DNA of 64,000 nucleotides from Bacilli bacterium (GTDB lineage: Bacteria > Bacillota_I > Bacilli_A > RF39 > UBA660), in the NCBI GenBank assembly GCA_017409785.1, contig JAFQSD010000002.1:536597-600596 (forward strand). Reading direction: 5' to 3'. A program made the translations under genes and the position numbers. The notes below the pieces were generated by a model. The model made no database searches, was not told where the DNA came from, and saw only the letters and a program-made list of their open reading frames with translations. Shown here piece by piece: positions 36,771 to 46,703 of the stretch. Numbering within the stretch: the first letter of the stretch is position 1; the number at the start of each line of letters is the position of its first letter.

Positions 36771-38147
36771 TTAAACAACCCCTATATCTTTCTTTAATTT
36801 TTCTATTATATTTGCTAAATCTTTATTAACTTTTATCTCATTTTCAATCTTTTCAACAGAATGCATTACAGTAGAATGGTCTTTCCCACCAAATTCAATA
36901 CCTATCTTAGGAAAGGATTCACTAGTCATTGCCCTACAAAGGTACATTGCAATTTGTCTAGGAAAAGAAATATTTGAACTACGTTTCTTACTTCTAATAT
37001 CTTCAACTGATATTTGAAAATACTCAGAAACAATTTTTTGAATACGATGTACATCATTCTTTTCTCCCATCCCTTTACTAATAAAGTCTTTTAAAGCCTC
37101 TATAGCTAGGTCAAGAGTTACCTTAGAACCACCCATCATCGCAGAATAAGCAATTAATCTAGTTACAGCCCCTTCTAGTTGTCTTACATCAGTACCCATA
37201 TTTGATGCAATATATTCAATTACATCATCCGGTATTTCTTCTTCAAAATCTCCTGCCATAATCTTCTTTCTTAAAATTTCTTTTCTGAGTTCAAATTCTG
37301 GTGGATAAATATTTACTGTTAATCCCCATGAAAACCTTGTTCTTAAACGTTCTGCTAACATTTTTAAATCAGCAGGACTTCGATCTGATGATACAATTAT
37401 TTGCTTACTATCATTATATAAATTATTAAATGTGTGGAAAAATTCTTCTTGTGTTTGAGTTGCTCCACCTAAAAATTGAATATCATCAATAATCAAAACA
37501 TCAATATTTCTATATTTATTCTTAAAGAAATCAATATAATTGAAATTATTCCCGTCTTCATCTTTTTTACTCATACTAACAAAGTCAGCTATAAAATCTT
37601 GACTTGTTACATATAAGACACTTTTATTTGCTGTATCAATAATATAATTACCAATAGCATGCATCAAATGTGTTTTTCCTAATCCACTATTACCATATAT
37701 AAAGAAAGGATTATACATTTTACCAGGATTCTCTGCAACCGATAAAGCAGCAGCATGAGCAAATTTATTACTATTACCGACTATAAAATTATCAAAAGTA
37801 TACTTACTTTTTAAGTTAGATTGGGGTTTTGATATAGTACTACTTCCCTCTCCTACTTTTTCAATTACAGGCTCTTTTTTAGGAACGATAGTATCTATCT
37901 CTTCCTTTAATAAAAGTTCTAATTCATAATTACTACCAGTAATTGAGTTGATTTTTTCTACCATTAATGTTGAAAAATTATCCATTAAATGCTTTTTATG
38001 AATTGGCATTGGCACAATTATATAAGCTTTACCATCTTCTAACTTATATAATTGAGTTTCGGAGAACCAGGTATTATAAGATAAAGATGTTAATTCTTCT
38101 TTTATCTGTGATAAAAAATTAGACCATAAAATATCTACATTCATCAT
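36771..38147 (-). CDS. dnaA: chromosomal replication initiator DnaA
   Basis: The 458-aa initiator has domain I (1-85), a linker, the AAA+ domain with Walker A GNSGLGKTHLMHAIG and Walker B VLIIDDIQFL, and the domain IV helix-turn-helix with GGKDHSTVMHSVEKI. It binds TTATCCACA boxes and melts oriC. The start follows GGGGGAGATGGT; a second in-frame ATG is adjacent. Divergent from rpmH across the origin region. Confidence 0.98.
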   Translation of the reverse strand: MMNVDILWSNFLSQIKEELTSLSYNTWFSETQLYKLEDGKAYIIVPMPIHKKHLMDNFSTLMVEKINSITGSNYELELLLKEEIDTIVPKKEPVIEKVGEGSSTISKPQSNLKSKYTFDNFIVGNSNKFAHAAALSVAENPGKMYNPFFIYGNSGLGKTHLMHAIGNYIIDTANKSVLYVTSQDFIADFVSMSKKDEDGNNFNYIDFFKNKYRNIDVLIIDDIQFLGGATQTQEEFFHTFNNLYNDSKQIIVSSDRSPADLKMLAERLRTRFSWGLTVNIYPPEFELRKEILRKKIMAGDFEEEIPDDVIEYIASNMGTDVRQLEGAVTRLIAYSAMMGGSKVTLDLAIEALKDFISKGMGEKNDVHRIQKIVSEYFQISVEDIRSKKRSSNISFPRQIAMYLCRAMTSESFPKIGIEFGGKDHSTVMHSVEKIENEIKVNKDLANIIEKLKKDIGVV

Positions 38148-38585
38148 ACCATCTCCCCCACAAGAAATTACTACGAATTAGTATAAATTAAAAAAACGAA
38201 AAAATAAACACAATTCGAATAAAAAATTTATACATAATACACTTTAATTATAAAGGAAAATCAGAATAATATCTATATAAAACAAAGAATTTATAAAATA
38301 TTATTATCTCTAACCTATTCGTTAAAAATTTATAGGTCAATTCTCCCATAATTAAAAATATCACGATTAGTATAATTTAAATTGTTGAAAAAAGAAACCA
38401 TTTTTTTAGAAAAAAAGTTTTGAACAAGAAATCCACAATTTTTTCCACTACTCAAACGTTGAAATATAAAGCAAAAAATGACTTTTCCACATTTTCCACA
38501 GATTTTTATTCACAATGGTTAATAAAGTATTCCACATAGTTGTGGATTTTGTGCAAAATACTACAAAAAGCCAAAAAATAAACAT
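38148..38585. other. oriC candidate between dnaA and rpmH
   Basis: A gene-free, AT-rich interval. Its right half carries clustered DnaA boxes: AAATCCACA (38429), TTTTCCACT (38441), tandem abutting TTTTCCACA (38483 and 38492), TTATTCACA (38506), TATTCCACA (38528) and inverted AAATCCACA (38549..38541). The left 250 bases are almost pure A/T and could unwind. Strand switching of genes and the dnaA/rpmH position agree with an origin. Confidence 0.85.
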
Positions 38586-38589
38586 TTTA

Positions 38590-38619
38590 TTGACAAAAAC
38601 CACAAAATCCTATTATAAT
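38590..38619 (+). promoter_or_regulatory. promoter of rpmH-rnpA
   Basis: TTGACA (38590-38595), an 18-base spacer and TATAAT (38614-38619). Confidence 0.8.
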
Positions 38620-38649
38620 AATGGAGATTTATGTCTGGAGGTGGAGCAA

Positions 38650-38772
38650 ATGAAGAGAACATATCAACCAAACAATCGTAAAAAAGCTAAGAGATTAGGT
38701 TTTTTCGCACGTAAAAAAACAAATATTTTAAATCGTCGTCGTCGCAAAGGACGTAAAAGCCTTTGTAAATAA
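38650..38772 (+). CDS. rpmH: ribosomal protein L34, short form
   Basis: A 40-aa protein beginning MKRTYQPNNRKKAKRLGFFA and ending RRRRKGRKSLCK, with ATG 38650 after CTGGAGGTGGAG. Typical L34 has 44 residues; four are missing from the turn between ARxxT and RRRRKGR. The conserved ends are intact, so it is very likely functional. Confidence 0.95.
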   Translation: MKRTYQPNNRKKAKRLGFFARKKTNILNRRRRKGRKSLCK

Positions 38773-38776
38773 GAAT

Positions 38777-38800
38777 ACCGCTGCTAAAACAGTGGTTTTT
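38777..38800 (+). terminator. attenuating terminator after rpmH
   Basis: Stem ACCGCTG/CAGTGGT (one G-U pair) with loop CTAAAA and a U-tract. It lies between rpmH and rnpA and would raise L34 mRNA relative to rnpA. Confidence 0.7.
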
Positions 38801-38828
38801 TACTCTTATTAAAAGATAGGTGATATTA

Positions 38829-39185
38829 ATGAGAAAATTATATATAGTAAAAAATCAACGTGATTTTGATCGAATAATAAAAGATGGTAGGTATCGTAAA
38901 AATAATAGTTATGTAATATATTACGAAAAAAATGAATTACCTTATGATAGATTTGGAATATCTGTTGGAAAGAAAATAGGTAATGCAGTAAATCGTAACA
39001 AACATAAAAGAAAACTACGTGCAATCATAGATAATTATAAAAAACTATATGTAAATAACCGAGATTATATTATAATATTAAGAGGAAGCGCAAAAGATAA
39101 GGAATATCAAGAACTTAATGATGACTTCTTAGCTTTAATGGATAATATAAGAAAGGATATACAAAAACATGAAGAAACAAAATAA
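38829..39185 (+). CDS. rnpA: ribonuclease P protein component
   Basis: The 118-aa basic protein has the RNR motif in VGKKIGNAVNRNKHKRKLRA. It helps RNase P RNA process tRNA 5' ends. The start is ATG 38829 after GATAGGTG. It overlaps yidC by 17 bases. Confidence 0.96.
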   Translation: MRKLYIVKNQRDFDRIIKDGRYRKNNSYVIYYEKNELPYDRFGISVGKKIGNAVNRNKHKRKLRAIIDNYKKLYVNNRDYIIILRGSAKDKEYQELNDDFLALMDNIRKDIQKHEETK

Positions 39186-40110
39186 ATTTAAAATACTTAT
39201 TGTAATAATGCTTCTGTTACTGACTACAGGTTGTACCAAAACATTAACTGATAAAGATAACCAAGCAGTTAAAAATGAAAAAACTCAACAAACACTAACA
39301 GAAAACATTATCTGTCAGCCAACTGATAAAATATCAATAAAGGCTTATGAAGAGAATGGGGTAGACATAAAAAAACTTCCAAAGTGTGATAATTTCAAGA
39401 TAACATCTGGTAAATATGAAGGATTATGGACAAGTTTTTTAGTTAAACCATTAGCATTTATTCTATTAACAATAGGAAAAATACTTGGTTTTAAGGGAAA
39501 ATATGCATTATCAATTATCATTGTTAGCTTAGCAATAAGATTAATTGCATATCCAGTTACAAGAAAAACAGCGCTACAATCTGAATTAATAAAGAAAGCT
39601 CAACCAGAGTTAAATAGAATTCAAAAGAAATACCAAGGTAAAGAAGATCAAGAATCCATGATGAAACAAAATCAAGAAATCTTGATGGTTTATAAAAAAT
39701 ATAATATAAATCCAATGTCTGGTTGCTTATTTTCAATGTTACAATTACCATTGTTTATAGCATTCTTTGAAGCAGTACAAAGAACACCAGCTTTATTTGA
39801 AGATAAATTTTTAGGATTACAACTTGGAACCACACCAGTAGCAGGTATTACAACTGGAACATTCTATGCTTACATTATCTTAATGTTAATAATTGCATTA
39901 ACAACATTCTATTCATTTAAAATGAACTCTACTGGAAACATGCAAGATCCTAGTATGAAAATGATGCCAATAATGATGTCAGGAATGATTATAATAACAG
40001 CATTGTTTATGCCATCAGGATTAGGAATCTATTGGGCAACTACAAATTTATTTACAATAGTCCAAAATATGTTAGTTAAAAGGAGTAAAGAAGCAAATGG
40101 AAAAGCATAA
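39169..40110 (+). CDS. yidC: membrane protein insertase YidC (lipoprotein type)
   Basis: The 313-aa protein has an N-terminal lipoprotein signal with lipobox LTTGC (cleavage before about Cys22), then a short periplasmic-side region and the five-helix YidC/Oxa1 core from about residue 85, with the conserved RLIAYPVTRK segment carrying the hydrophilic-groove Arg and YNINPMSGC. It inserts membrane proteins alone or with SecYEG. Overlaps rnpA and jag. Confidence 0.95.
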   Translation: MKKQNKFKILIVIMLLLLTTGCTKTLTDKDNQAVKNEKTQQTLTENIICQPTDKISIKAYEENGVDIKKLPKCDNFKITSGKYEGLWTSFLVKPLAFILLTIGKILGFKGKYALSIIIVSLAIRLIAYPVTRKTALQSELIKKAQPELNRIQKKYQGKEDQESMMKQNQEILMVYKKYNINPMSGCLFSMLQLPLFIAFFEAVQRTPALFEDKFLGLQLGTTPVAGITTGTFYAYIILMLIIALTTFYSFKMNSTGNMQDPSMKMMPIMMSGMIIITALFMPSGLGIYWATTNLFTIVQNMLVKRSKEANGKA

Positions 40111-40711
40111 ATATCAAGGAAAAACAAAAGAGGAAGCAATTTCTCAAGCAACAGTTGACTTACAAGAAGTAGAAGCAAACTTAATTATAAAAGAGTTAGA
40201 AGTAATTAAAGGTGGATTATTTAAAAGTCCAAAAGTAGAAATAGAAGTAATTGAAAAAAGAGAAGTAGTTAAATATATAAAAGACTACATAGTAAAATTA
40301 CTTAAAGACTTAGGATTTCAAGCAAATGTTGAAATTAAAAATAAAGACACAGTTCCAACATATACTGTTTACTCTGATAATGATGCCTTATTAATAGGAA
40401 AAAATGGTAAAAACTTAAAAGCTTTATCAGTAGTAGTAAATCAACATATTAATAAAGAAATTGGTAAAAATTATAAATTTATTATTGATATAAATTCATA
40501 CAAAGAAAAACGTGAAAAACAATTAGAACAATTAGCAAGAAGAGTAGCAAGAGAAGTTGCAAGTTCTAAGATTGAAGTTAAAATGGATTCAATGAATTCA
40601 TATGAAAGAAGAATAATTCACAATGCATTAACAAACAATAAAAGAGTATATACAGAAAGCGAAGGCGAAGAACCAAACCGCTATGTTGTAGTAAAACCAA
40701 AAGAAGATTAA
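40097..40711 (+). CDS. jag: RNA-binding protein Jag/KhpB
   Basis: The 204-aa protein has the Jag N-terminal domain (1-50), a KH domain with LIGKNGKNLKAL (about 97-108) and an R3H domain with the SYERRIIHNAL motif near 175-185. KhpB binds RNA, with KhpA, and affects cell division and elongation in related bacteria. It overlaps the end of yidC by 14 bases. Confidence 0.94.
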   Translation: MEKHKYQGKTKEEAISQATVDLQEVEANLIIKELEVIKGGLFKSPKVEIEVIEKREVVKYIKDYIVKLLKDLGFQANVEIKNKDTVPTYTVYSDNDALLIGKNGKNLKALSVVVNQHINKEIGKNYKFIIDINSYKEKREKQLEQLARRVAREVASSKIEVKMDSMNSYERRIIHNALTNNKRVYTESEGEEPNRYVVVKPKED

Positions 40712-40725
40712 ATCTTCTTTTTTTT
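40701..40725 (+). terminator. terminator of the rnpA-yidC-jag operon
   Basis: Stem AAGAAGA/TCTTCTT with a TTAAA loop, overlapping the jag stop codon, followed by a run of T. Confidence 0.8.
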
Positions 40726-40767
40726 GTAGATTAGTATTGTATAATATAAATAATAGGAGGTATTCAT

Positions 40768-41250
40768 ATGGAAAAAACAGATTTATCACTAATGTTAGGA
40801 GATATAAAACTAAATATAAGAGTAGGGGCAATACTAGAGTATAAAGGAAAAATATTAGTAGAAAAAAATAAAAAAGTAGACTTTGGTGTAATAACAGGTG
40901 GAAGAATAAGAACATTAGAAAGTGGACAAGAAGCCTTGATAAGAGAAATAAAAGAAGAACTAGATGTAGATTTATCAAAAGAAAAATTTAATTTGCATGC
41001 ATTAATAGAAAATTTCTTCGAGTTTAACAATAAGACATATCATGAACTATATTTTGTTTATAAGGCAGAATTATCAAGTGATTACGGTATAGAAAATGGG
41101 TTTGAAAATAAAGATAATGATGATTCTAAATTTTATTGGTATACAACAGAAGAATTTAAAAAACAAAATATTCTACCATCAATTTTAAAAGAAATAATAG
41201 AAAATAATGAGTTTAAAAACTATATAGTAAATGATCTAAATAAAAAATAA
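40768..41250 (+). CDS. Nudix hydrolase
   Basis: The 160-aa protein has the Nudix box GGRIRTLESGQEALIREIKEELDV split as GGRIRTLESGQEAL and REIKEELDV (about 45-68), with all catalytic Glu residues (REIKEE) present. The last Gly of the usual box is Asp. It hydrolyses nucleoside diphosphates linked to another group; the substrate is unknown. A TATAAT at 40740-40745 and AGGAGG precede it. Confidence 0.88.
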   Translation: MEKTDLSLMLGDIKLNIRVGAILEYKGKILVEKNKKVDFGVITGGRIRTLESGQEALIREIKEELDVDLSKEKFNLHALIENFFEFNNKTYHELYFVYKAELSSDYGIENGFENKDNDDSKFYWYTTEEFKKQNILPSILKEIIENNEFKNYIVNDLNKK

Positions 41251-41270
41251 TGTTCAAAAAGTAAAGAATG

Positions 41271-41279
41271 TGTTATAAT
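41271..41279 (+). promoter_or_regulatory. extended -10 promoter of mnmE
   Basis: TGTTATAAT, an extended -10 element 26 bases upstream of the mnmE start; the -35 region is weak (TGTTCA, 17 bases away). Confidence 0.55.
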
Positions 41280-41305
41280 ATCGAAAGAAAAAAGGAGGGA
41301 TTATC

Positions 41306-42658
41306 ATGAATGATACAATAGTAGCGATCTCAACTACAATGGGAGTAGGGGCAATTTCTATCGTTAGACTAAGTGGAAAAGAAGCTATTTCCATAGTTAA
41401 TAAAAGCTTTAAAGGTAAAAATCTAGAAGAAGTTCCAACACATACAATTAATTATGGTCATATTTATGATGAAAATGAACTTATTGATGAAGTTCTTGTA
41501 TCAGTAATGAAAGGACCTCGTAGTTTTACAGCGGAGGATATTGTAGAAATAAACTGTCATGGTGGAATAATAACAACTAACCGAATTCTTGAAACTATGC
41601 TAAATAATGGAGCAAGACTTGCTGAACCAGGAGAATTCACTAAAAGAGCTTTCTTAAACGGAAGAATAGACTTAGTAAAAAGTGAAGCTGTAATGGATCT
41701 AATTGAAAGTAAGTCTGATGAAGCTAGAAAAATAGCATTATCTCAATTAGGTGGAAGAACATCAAATTTAATCACAAAATTTAGAGATACATTAAAGTCC
41801 TTATTATCTTCAATAGAAGTTAATATTGATTATCCTGAATATTATGATATAGAAGTAATGACAATAGAAAAAGTAAGTGAAAAAGTCACTGAGATGAAAA
41901 AAGAATTAAGCGAGTTAGTTCAAGAATCAGAAAATACAACTACTATAAGAAATGGAATCAAAACAGTAATTATTGGAAAACCAAATGTTGGAAAGAGTAG
42001 TATTTTAAATAAGTTATTAGAGCAAGAAAAAGCAATTGTTACAGATATAGCAGGAACAACAAGAGATATTGTTGAAGGAGAAATATATATAGACGGTGTA
42101 TTACTAAACATTATAGATACAGCTGGAATTCGTTCAACAGATGATGTTGTTGAAAAAATTGGGGTAGAGAAGAGTCTATCAATGATTGACGAAGCAGATT
42201 TAGTAATAGTTGTTTTAAATAGTAATGAGGAATTATCAACAGAAGATAAAGAAATATTGGAAAAAACAAAAAACAAGACAAGAATAATTGTTCTTAATAA
42301 AAATGATTTAACAAGAAATATAGAACTACCAGCAAATTTAGAAAATATAGTAGAAACAAATACAAATGACTATTCAGGAATAAATTCATTAAAAAATAAG
42401 ATTAAAGAATTATTTAATCTAGAAAAAATAGCAACAAAAGATTATACATACTTAACAAATAGTAGACAAATATCATTAGCAAAACAAGCATATAAGAGTT
42501 TATTATCTGCAGAAGAAGCTATTAAAAATGAAGAACCAGTTGATATTATTGAAATTGATTTAAAAGAATGTTTCGATACATTAGGAGAAATAATTGGTGC
42601 TACTTATAGTGAAGAAATAATAGATAACTTATTTGAAAATTTCTGCGTAGGAAAATAG
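41306..42658 (+). CDS. mnmE: tRNA modification GTPase MnmE
   Basis: The 450-aa protein has the N-terminal tetrahydrofolate-binding domain, a G domain with GKPNVGKSS, DTAGIRST (G3), NKND (G4) and the C-terminal catalytic CVGK end. With MnmG it installs carboxymethylaminomethyl at U34 of tRNAs. It is followed by mnmG after 12 bases. Confidence 0.97.
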   Translation: MNDTIVAISTTMGVGAISIVRLSGKEAISIVNKSFKGKNLEEVPTHTINYGHIYDENELIDEVLVSVMKGPRSFTAEDIVEINCHGGIITTNRILETMLNNGARLAEPGEFTKRAFLNGRIDLVKSEAVMDLIESKSDEARKIALSQLGGRTSNLITKFRDTLKSLLSSIEVNIDYPEYYDIEVMTIEKVSEKVTEMKKELSELVQESENTTTIRNGIKTVIIGKPNVGKSSILNKLLEQEKAIVTDIAGTTRDIVEGEIYIDGVLLNIIDTAGIRSTDDVVEKIGVEKSLSMIDEADLVIVVLNSNEELSTEDKEILEKTKNKTRIIVLNKNDLTRNIELPANLENIVETNTNDYSGINSLKNKIKELFNLEKIATKDYTYLTNSRQISLAKQAYKSLLSAEEAIKNEEPVDIIEIDLKECFDTLGEIIGATYSEEIIDNLFENFCVGK

Positions 42659-42670
42659 GAAGTGAATAAA

Positions 42671-44530
42671 ATGGAGTACGAAATAATAGTAGTAGGAGGA
42701 GGACATGCTGGATGCGAAGCATCATTAGCAAGTGCAAGAAAAGGTCATAAAACCCTTCTAATTACAGGAAATATAAAGAATATAGCTGATATGCCATGTA
42801 ACCCATCAATAGGTGGACCAGCCAAAGGTATTGTAGTAAGAGAAATAGATGCCTTAGGTGGAGAAATGGGAAGAAACGCAGATAAAGCAGCTCTTCAAAT
42901 TAAAATGTTAAACACAAAAAAAGGTCCAGCAGTTCAAGCATTACGTGCACAAGCGGATAAGATTACTTATCCTAAAGAAATGCTAAAAACACTAGAATCA
43001 ACAGCTAATCTTGAAATAAAAGAAGCAATGGTAGAAAAATTAATAGTTGAAGATAATAAAATAAAAGGTGTTGAGTTAGCTAATGGAGACCAAATTAATG
43101 CTAAAGCAGTAATCCTTACAACAGGAACATATTTAAGAAGTGTAATACTAATTGGAGATAATAAAACACCTGGAGGACCACACGGAGAAAAAGAATCAAA
43201 ACATCTAAGTAATCACTTAAAAGAGTTAGGATTTACAATACTTCGTCTAAAAACCGGAACACCTCAACGTATTGATAAAAACTCAATTGATTATAGTAAA
43301 GCATCATTAGAGCCAGGAGATCCTGAAGAAAGAACATTCTCATTTGATAATAAAGTATATTATGATGTAGAAAATCAAGTTCCATGTCATCTTATCTATA
43401 CAACAGAAGAAACGCATAACATAATAAGAGAACATCTAAATGAATCAAGCATGTATGGTGGATATGTTGAAGGAGTTGGTCCTAGATATTGCCCATCGAT
43501 TGAAGATAAAATAGTAAGATTTGGAGAAAAAGAAAGACATCAACTATTTTTGGAGCCTGAAAGTATTTATTATGATGATATTTATATTCAAGGTTTTTCA
43601 ACAAGTATGCCACATTATGTACAAGACAAAATGGTTCATAGTTTACCAGGACTTGAAAATGCCAAAATATTAAAATATGCATATGCGATAGAGTACGATG
43701 CGATAGATTCAAGACAATTAAAACAATCTCTTGAAACAAAACTAATAGAAGGACTTTACACAGCAGGGCAAATAAATGGAACAAGTGGCTATGAGGAAGC
43801 AGCAGGACAAGGTTTAATTGCTGGAATCAATGCTGCTCTAAAATTAGAAGGAAAAGAACCTTTAATTTTAAAGAGAAATGAATCATATATTGGAGTTCTT
43901 ATTGATGACTTAGTAACAAAAGGTGTAAAAGATCCATACCGTTTACTAACATCCCGTGCTGAATATCGTTTATTATTGAGAAATGATAATGCAGACTTAA
44001 GATTGAGAGACTATGGATATCAAATTGGTTTAATTACAGAAGAGCAAAATAAAGAATTTAATAAGAAAAAACAAGATATTGAAGAATTCTTTGAATTATT
44101 AAAACAAACACGAATTACACCAAAGAAAGAAACAAATGAATATGTAGAATCAATTGGTACAACACCACTAAAAGAAGGAATATCTTTATATGAATTTTTA
44201 AAAAGACCTGAAATTAAATTAGAACACCTAGAACATTTTATTGATATACCATATAGTAATGAAGTAAAAGAACAAGTTGAAATAAATACAAAATATGAAG
44301 GATATATTAAAAAATCATTAAAAGAAGCAGAAAAAATGTTAGCTCTTGAAGAAAAACAAATTCCTAGCGATATTGATTATTCTAAAGTACCAAATCTAGC
44401 AAGTGAAGCAAGACAAAAACTTACAGAAATATCTCCAACAACAATAGGACAAGCATCTCGTATTAGTGGAGTTAATCCTGCAGATATTTCAATATTAATG
44501 GTTTATTTAAGAAGAGGGTACAATGAATAA
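42671..44530 (+). CDS. mnmG: tRNA uridine-5-carboxymethylaminomethyl modification enzyme MnmG
   Basis: The start is ATG 42671 behind AGGAAGTG. The 619-aa flavoenzyme has the FAD motif [30 protein letters not shown] and [17 protein letters not shown]. It is the partner of MnmE. It overlaps rsmG by 8 bases. Confidence 0.97.
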   Translation: MEYEIIVVGGGHAGCEASLASARKGHKTLLITGNIKNIADMPCNPSIGGPAKGIVVREIDALGGEMGRNADKAALQIKMLNTKKGPAVQALRAQADKITYPKEMLKTLESTANLEIKEAMVEKLIVEDNKIKGVELANGDQINAKAVILTTGTYLRSVILIGDNKTPGGPHGEKESKHLSNHLKELGFTILRLKTGTPQRIDKNSIDYSKASLEPGDPEERTFSFDNKVYYDVENQVPCHLIYTTEETHNIIREHLNESSMYGGYVEGVGPRYCPSIEDKIVRFGEKERHQLFLEPESIYYDDIYIQGFSTSMPHYVQDKMVHSLPGLENAKILKYAYAIEYDAIDSRQLKQSLETKLIEGLYTAGQINGTSGYEEAAGQGLIAGINAALKLEGKEPLILKRNESYIGVLIDDLVTKGVKDPYRLLTSRAEYRLLLRNDNADLRLRDYGYQIGLITEEQNKEFNKKKQDIEEFFELLKQTRITPKKETNEYVESIGTTPLKEGISLYEFLKRPEIKLEHLEHFIDIPYSNEVKEQVEINTKYEGYIKKSLKEAEKMLALEEKQIPSDIDYSKVPNLASEARQKLTEISPTTIGQASRISGVNPADISILMVYLRRGYNE

Positions 44531-45158
44531 AGAAGAGTTTATTATTGCAGTTAGAGAATTAGGAATTGAACTTACAGAAGAACAATTAAATAAGTTAGAT
44601 AGTTTTTATCATAAATTAATAGAATGGAATGAAAAAATAAATTTAACAAGAATTACAGAAGAACAAGATGTTTATCTAAAACATTTTTACGATAGTTTAA
44701 CTATTGCAAAAGTTGTTGATTTAAGCACAAAAGAAACACTATGTGATGTTGGAACAGGTGCTGGCTTTCCAGGAATTGTTTTAAAAATAATATATCCAAA
44801 CTTAAAAATAACATTAGTTGATTCATTACTAAAAAGAGTAAACTACTTGAATACAATAATTGCTGAATTAAATCTTGATAATATTAATGCAATTCATTCA
44901 AGAGGAGAAGATTACAAAGAAAAATTTAATGTAGTAACAGCAAGAGCCGTAGCGAATATAGAAAAACTTTTAAATTTCACAATGCATTTAGTTAATAAAG
45001 ATGGTATATTTGTTGCTATGAAAGGAAATGTTGAAGAAGAAATAACAGAACAAGTTGTTTCTAAAATCAATAAGAAATATAATTTAGTTACAATCAATAA
45101 ATTCTTATTACCAATAGAAAATAGTAATAGAAGTCTTGTAGTTATAAAGAACAAGTAA
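44523..45158 (+). CDS. rsmG: 16S rRNA m7G527 methyltransferase RsmG
   Basis: A 211-aa methyltransferase with SAM motif [15 protein letters not shown] and the N-terminal [10 protein letters not shown] segment. It methylates G527 in 16S rRNA. It ends the mnmE-mnmG-rsmG operon; a strong terminator follows. Confidence 0.96.
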   Translation: MNKEEFIIAVRELGIELTEEQLNKLDSFYHKLIEWNEKINLTRITEEQDVYLKHFYDSLTIAKVVDLSTKETLCDVGTGAGFPGIVLKIIYPNLKITLVDSLLKRVNYLNTIIAELNLDNINAIHSRGEDYKEKFNVVTARAVANIEKLLNFTMHLVNKDGIFVAMKGNVEEEITEQVVSKINKKYNLVTINKFLLPIENSNRSLVVIKNK

Positions 45159-45173
45159 AACAAACTGTAAAAA

Positions 45174-45204
45174 GCAACTCTATGTAAAGAAAGAGTTGTT
45201 TTTT
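45174..45204 (+). terminator. terminator after rsmG
   Basis: Stem CAACTCT/AGAGTTG with a 10-base loop, followed by a run of T. Confidence 0.75.
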
Positions 45205-45206
45205 TG

Positions 45207-45235
45207 TTGAAATAACAACAAAAATAGTCTATAAT
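45207..45235 (+). promoter_or_regulatory. promoter of noc
   Basis: TTGAAA (45207-45212), a 17-base spacer and TATAAT (45230-45235). Confidence 0.7.
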
Positions 45236-45276
45236 GATAACATAGGATAAAAAGAATAGAAGTGAGGGGACAATTT

Positions 45277-46656
45277 ATGAACACAGAAAATACAAACGAT
45301 CAAGTAGTCCAACTATATTTAGATGACATAATACCAAATAGATTTCAGCCAAGAGAGGTTTTTGATGAAAAAGCCTTAAAAGAACTTGCTGTATCTATTA
45401 AAGAACATGGTGTAATTCAACCAATTATTGTCCGTAACGTAAAAGGTAAATACGAAATAATTGCCGGTGAAAGACGTTATAAAGCCTCTGCTTTAGCAGG
45501 ATTAACTAAAATTCCTGCAATAATAAGAGATCTTGATGATAAAGAGAGTTCTAAAGTAGCACTTCTAGAAAACTTACAAAGAAAAAATCTTACACCAATC
45601 GAAGAAGCAAGAACATATCAAAAAATCTTAGAAATAGATGAAATGACACAAGAAGATCTTGCAAAAACAATGGGTAAAAGTCAATCTGCAGTAGCAAATA
45701 AATTAAGACTTTTATCATTGCCAGATGATGTACAAGATTCACTATTAAAAGAACAAATATCAGAAAGACATGCAAGAGCATTACTAAATATACCTGATGC
45801 AAGTAAACAAATTGAAATGTTAAAGAAAATAATTAGTAATAAAATGAGTGTAAGAGCAGTAGAAGAAGAAATAAAGCAAATGTATCCAAAAGAAGAAAAT
45901 AATGAAGGTGTTGGTAGTATGGATAATCAAAATATTGGAATTCCTGAAAGCATATCAGTTCCAACAACAAATAGTTATATAAATAGCAATCCATTAATGC
46001 CTACAACTGATCTTCCTGGAGCATTACCAGCAGGAATTCCTGAAATTTCATCAATTCCTATGGGACCTAGTGTTCCTGGATTTACTGCACAAGCGCCAAG
46101 TACACAAGCTCAACCTGAAACTTCTAAGTTTATAAATTATGGTGAAATTGATGATGACGACGATGATGAAGAACCACCAATGCAATTTAATAATCCTGTA
46201 ACTCCAATAGATGTTAACAGTATTAGAAATAATTCAATTGATATTGGAACACCTAAAGAAGAAAAATCATTACCATCAGCAGATTTAGATAGTTTATTAA
46301 ATCTTCAAAATATGTCCGCAGGACCAGCTTCAGGAACAATTCCAGGAGCAAATCCATTCTTATCACCAGCAGAAGAGATTGTTAAAACTGATTCAACTAA
46401 ACCAGTACCAAAAGAAAAAGCTGCAGATTATTTTAAAACAGCAGATTTTATTCCAACTGTACCAAACGTATCAAATTTTGCTGCAGGAAATTTAGGAATA
46501 TCAGAAATATCATCTCCAGCTAACTACAGCCCAGAAACAGCAATGCAAAAATTAAGAGATGCTATTTCGGAATTAAAGGTACATGGCGTAGCAGTTCATG
46601 CTGATGAAATGAATTTTGAAAACTCATATCAAATCATAATAAAAATAGATAAATAA
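45277..46656 (+). CDS. noc: nucleoid occlusion protein Noc, long-linker form
   Basis: A ParB-family protein of 459 aa starting at ATG 45277 after GTGAGGGG. Residues 10-110 form the ParB/CTPase domain (IPNRFQPR, GERRYKASAL, ALLENLQRKNLTP), about 120-200 the HTH (MGKSQSAVANKLRLL), and about 420-459 a Noc-type dimer domain (VHADEMNFENSYQIIIKI), matching the Noc C-terminus rather than Spo0J. Between 205 and 420 is a Pro/Ser/Asn/acidic linker absent from B. subtilis Noc (283 aa). The amphipathic N-terminal membrane helix of Noc is not evident. Position between rsmG and parA is canonical, and perfect Noc sites occur in this window. Confidence 0.88.
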   Translation: MNTENTNDQVVQLYLDDIIPNRFQPREVFDEKALKELAVSIKEHGVIQPIIVRNVKGKYEIIAGERRYKASALAGLTKIPAIIRDLDDKESSKVALLENLQRKNLTPIEEARTYQKILEIDEMTQEDLAKTMGKSQSAVANKLRLLSLPDDVQDSLLKEQISERHARALLNIPDASKQIEMLKKIISNKMSVRAVEEEIKQMYPKEENNEGVGSMDNQNIGIPESISVPTTNSYINSNPLMPTTDLPGALPAGIPEISSIPMGPSVPGFTAQAPSTQAQPETSKFINYGEIDDDDDDEEPPMQFNNPVTPIDVNSIRNNSIDIGTPKEEKSLPSADLDSLLNLQNMSAGPASGTIPGANPFLSPAEEIVKTDSTKPVPKEKAADYFKTADFIPTVPNVSNFAAGNLGISEISSPANYSPETAMQKLRDAISELKVHGVAVHADEMNFENSYQIIIKIDK

Positions 46657-46665
46657 TAATAATTG

Positions 46666-46691
46666 AAAAAGTAGATAAAAATCTACTTTTT
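46666..46691 (+). terminator. terminator of noc
   Basis: 11-bp stem AAAAAGTAGAT/ATCTACTTTTT with loop AAAA and a T-run. Confidence 0.88.
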
Positions 46692-46703
46692 TTTATAAAA
46701 GCA

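Noticed and set aside
38515..38772. 85-codon version of rpmH
   Set aside because: The first 45 codons lie in the origin and promoter; L34 begins at ATG 38650 with a good ribosome site.
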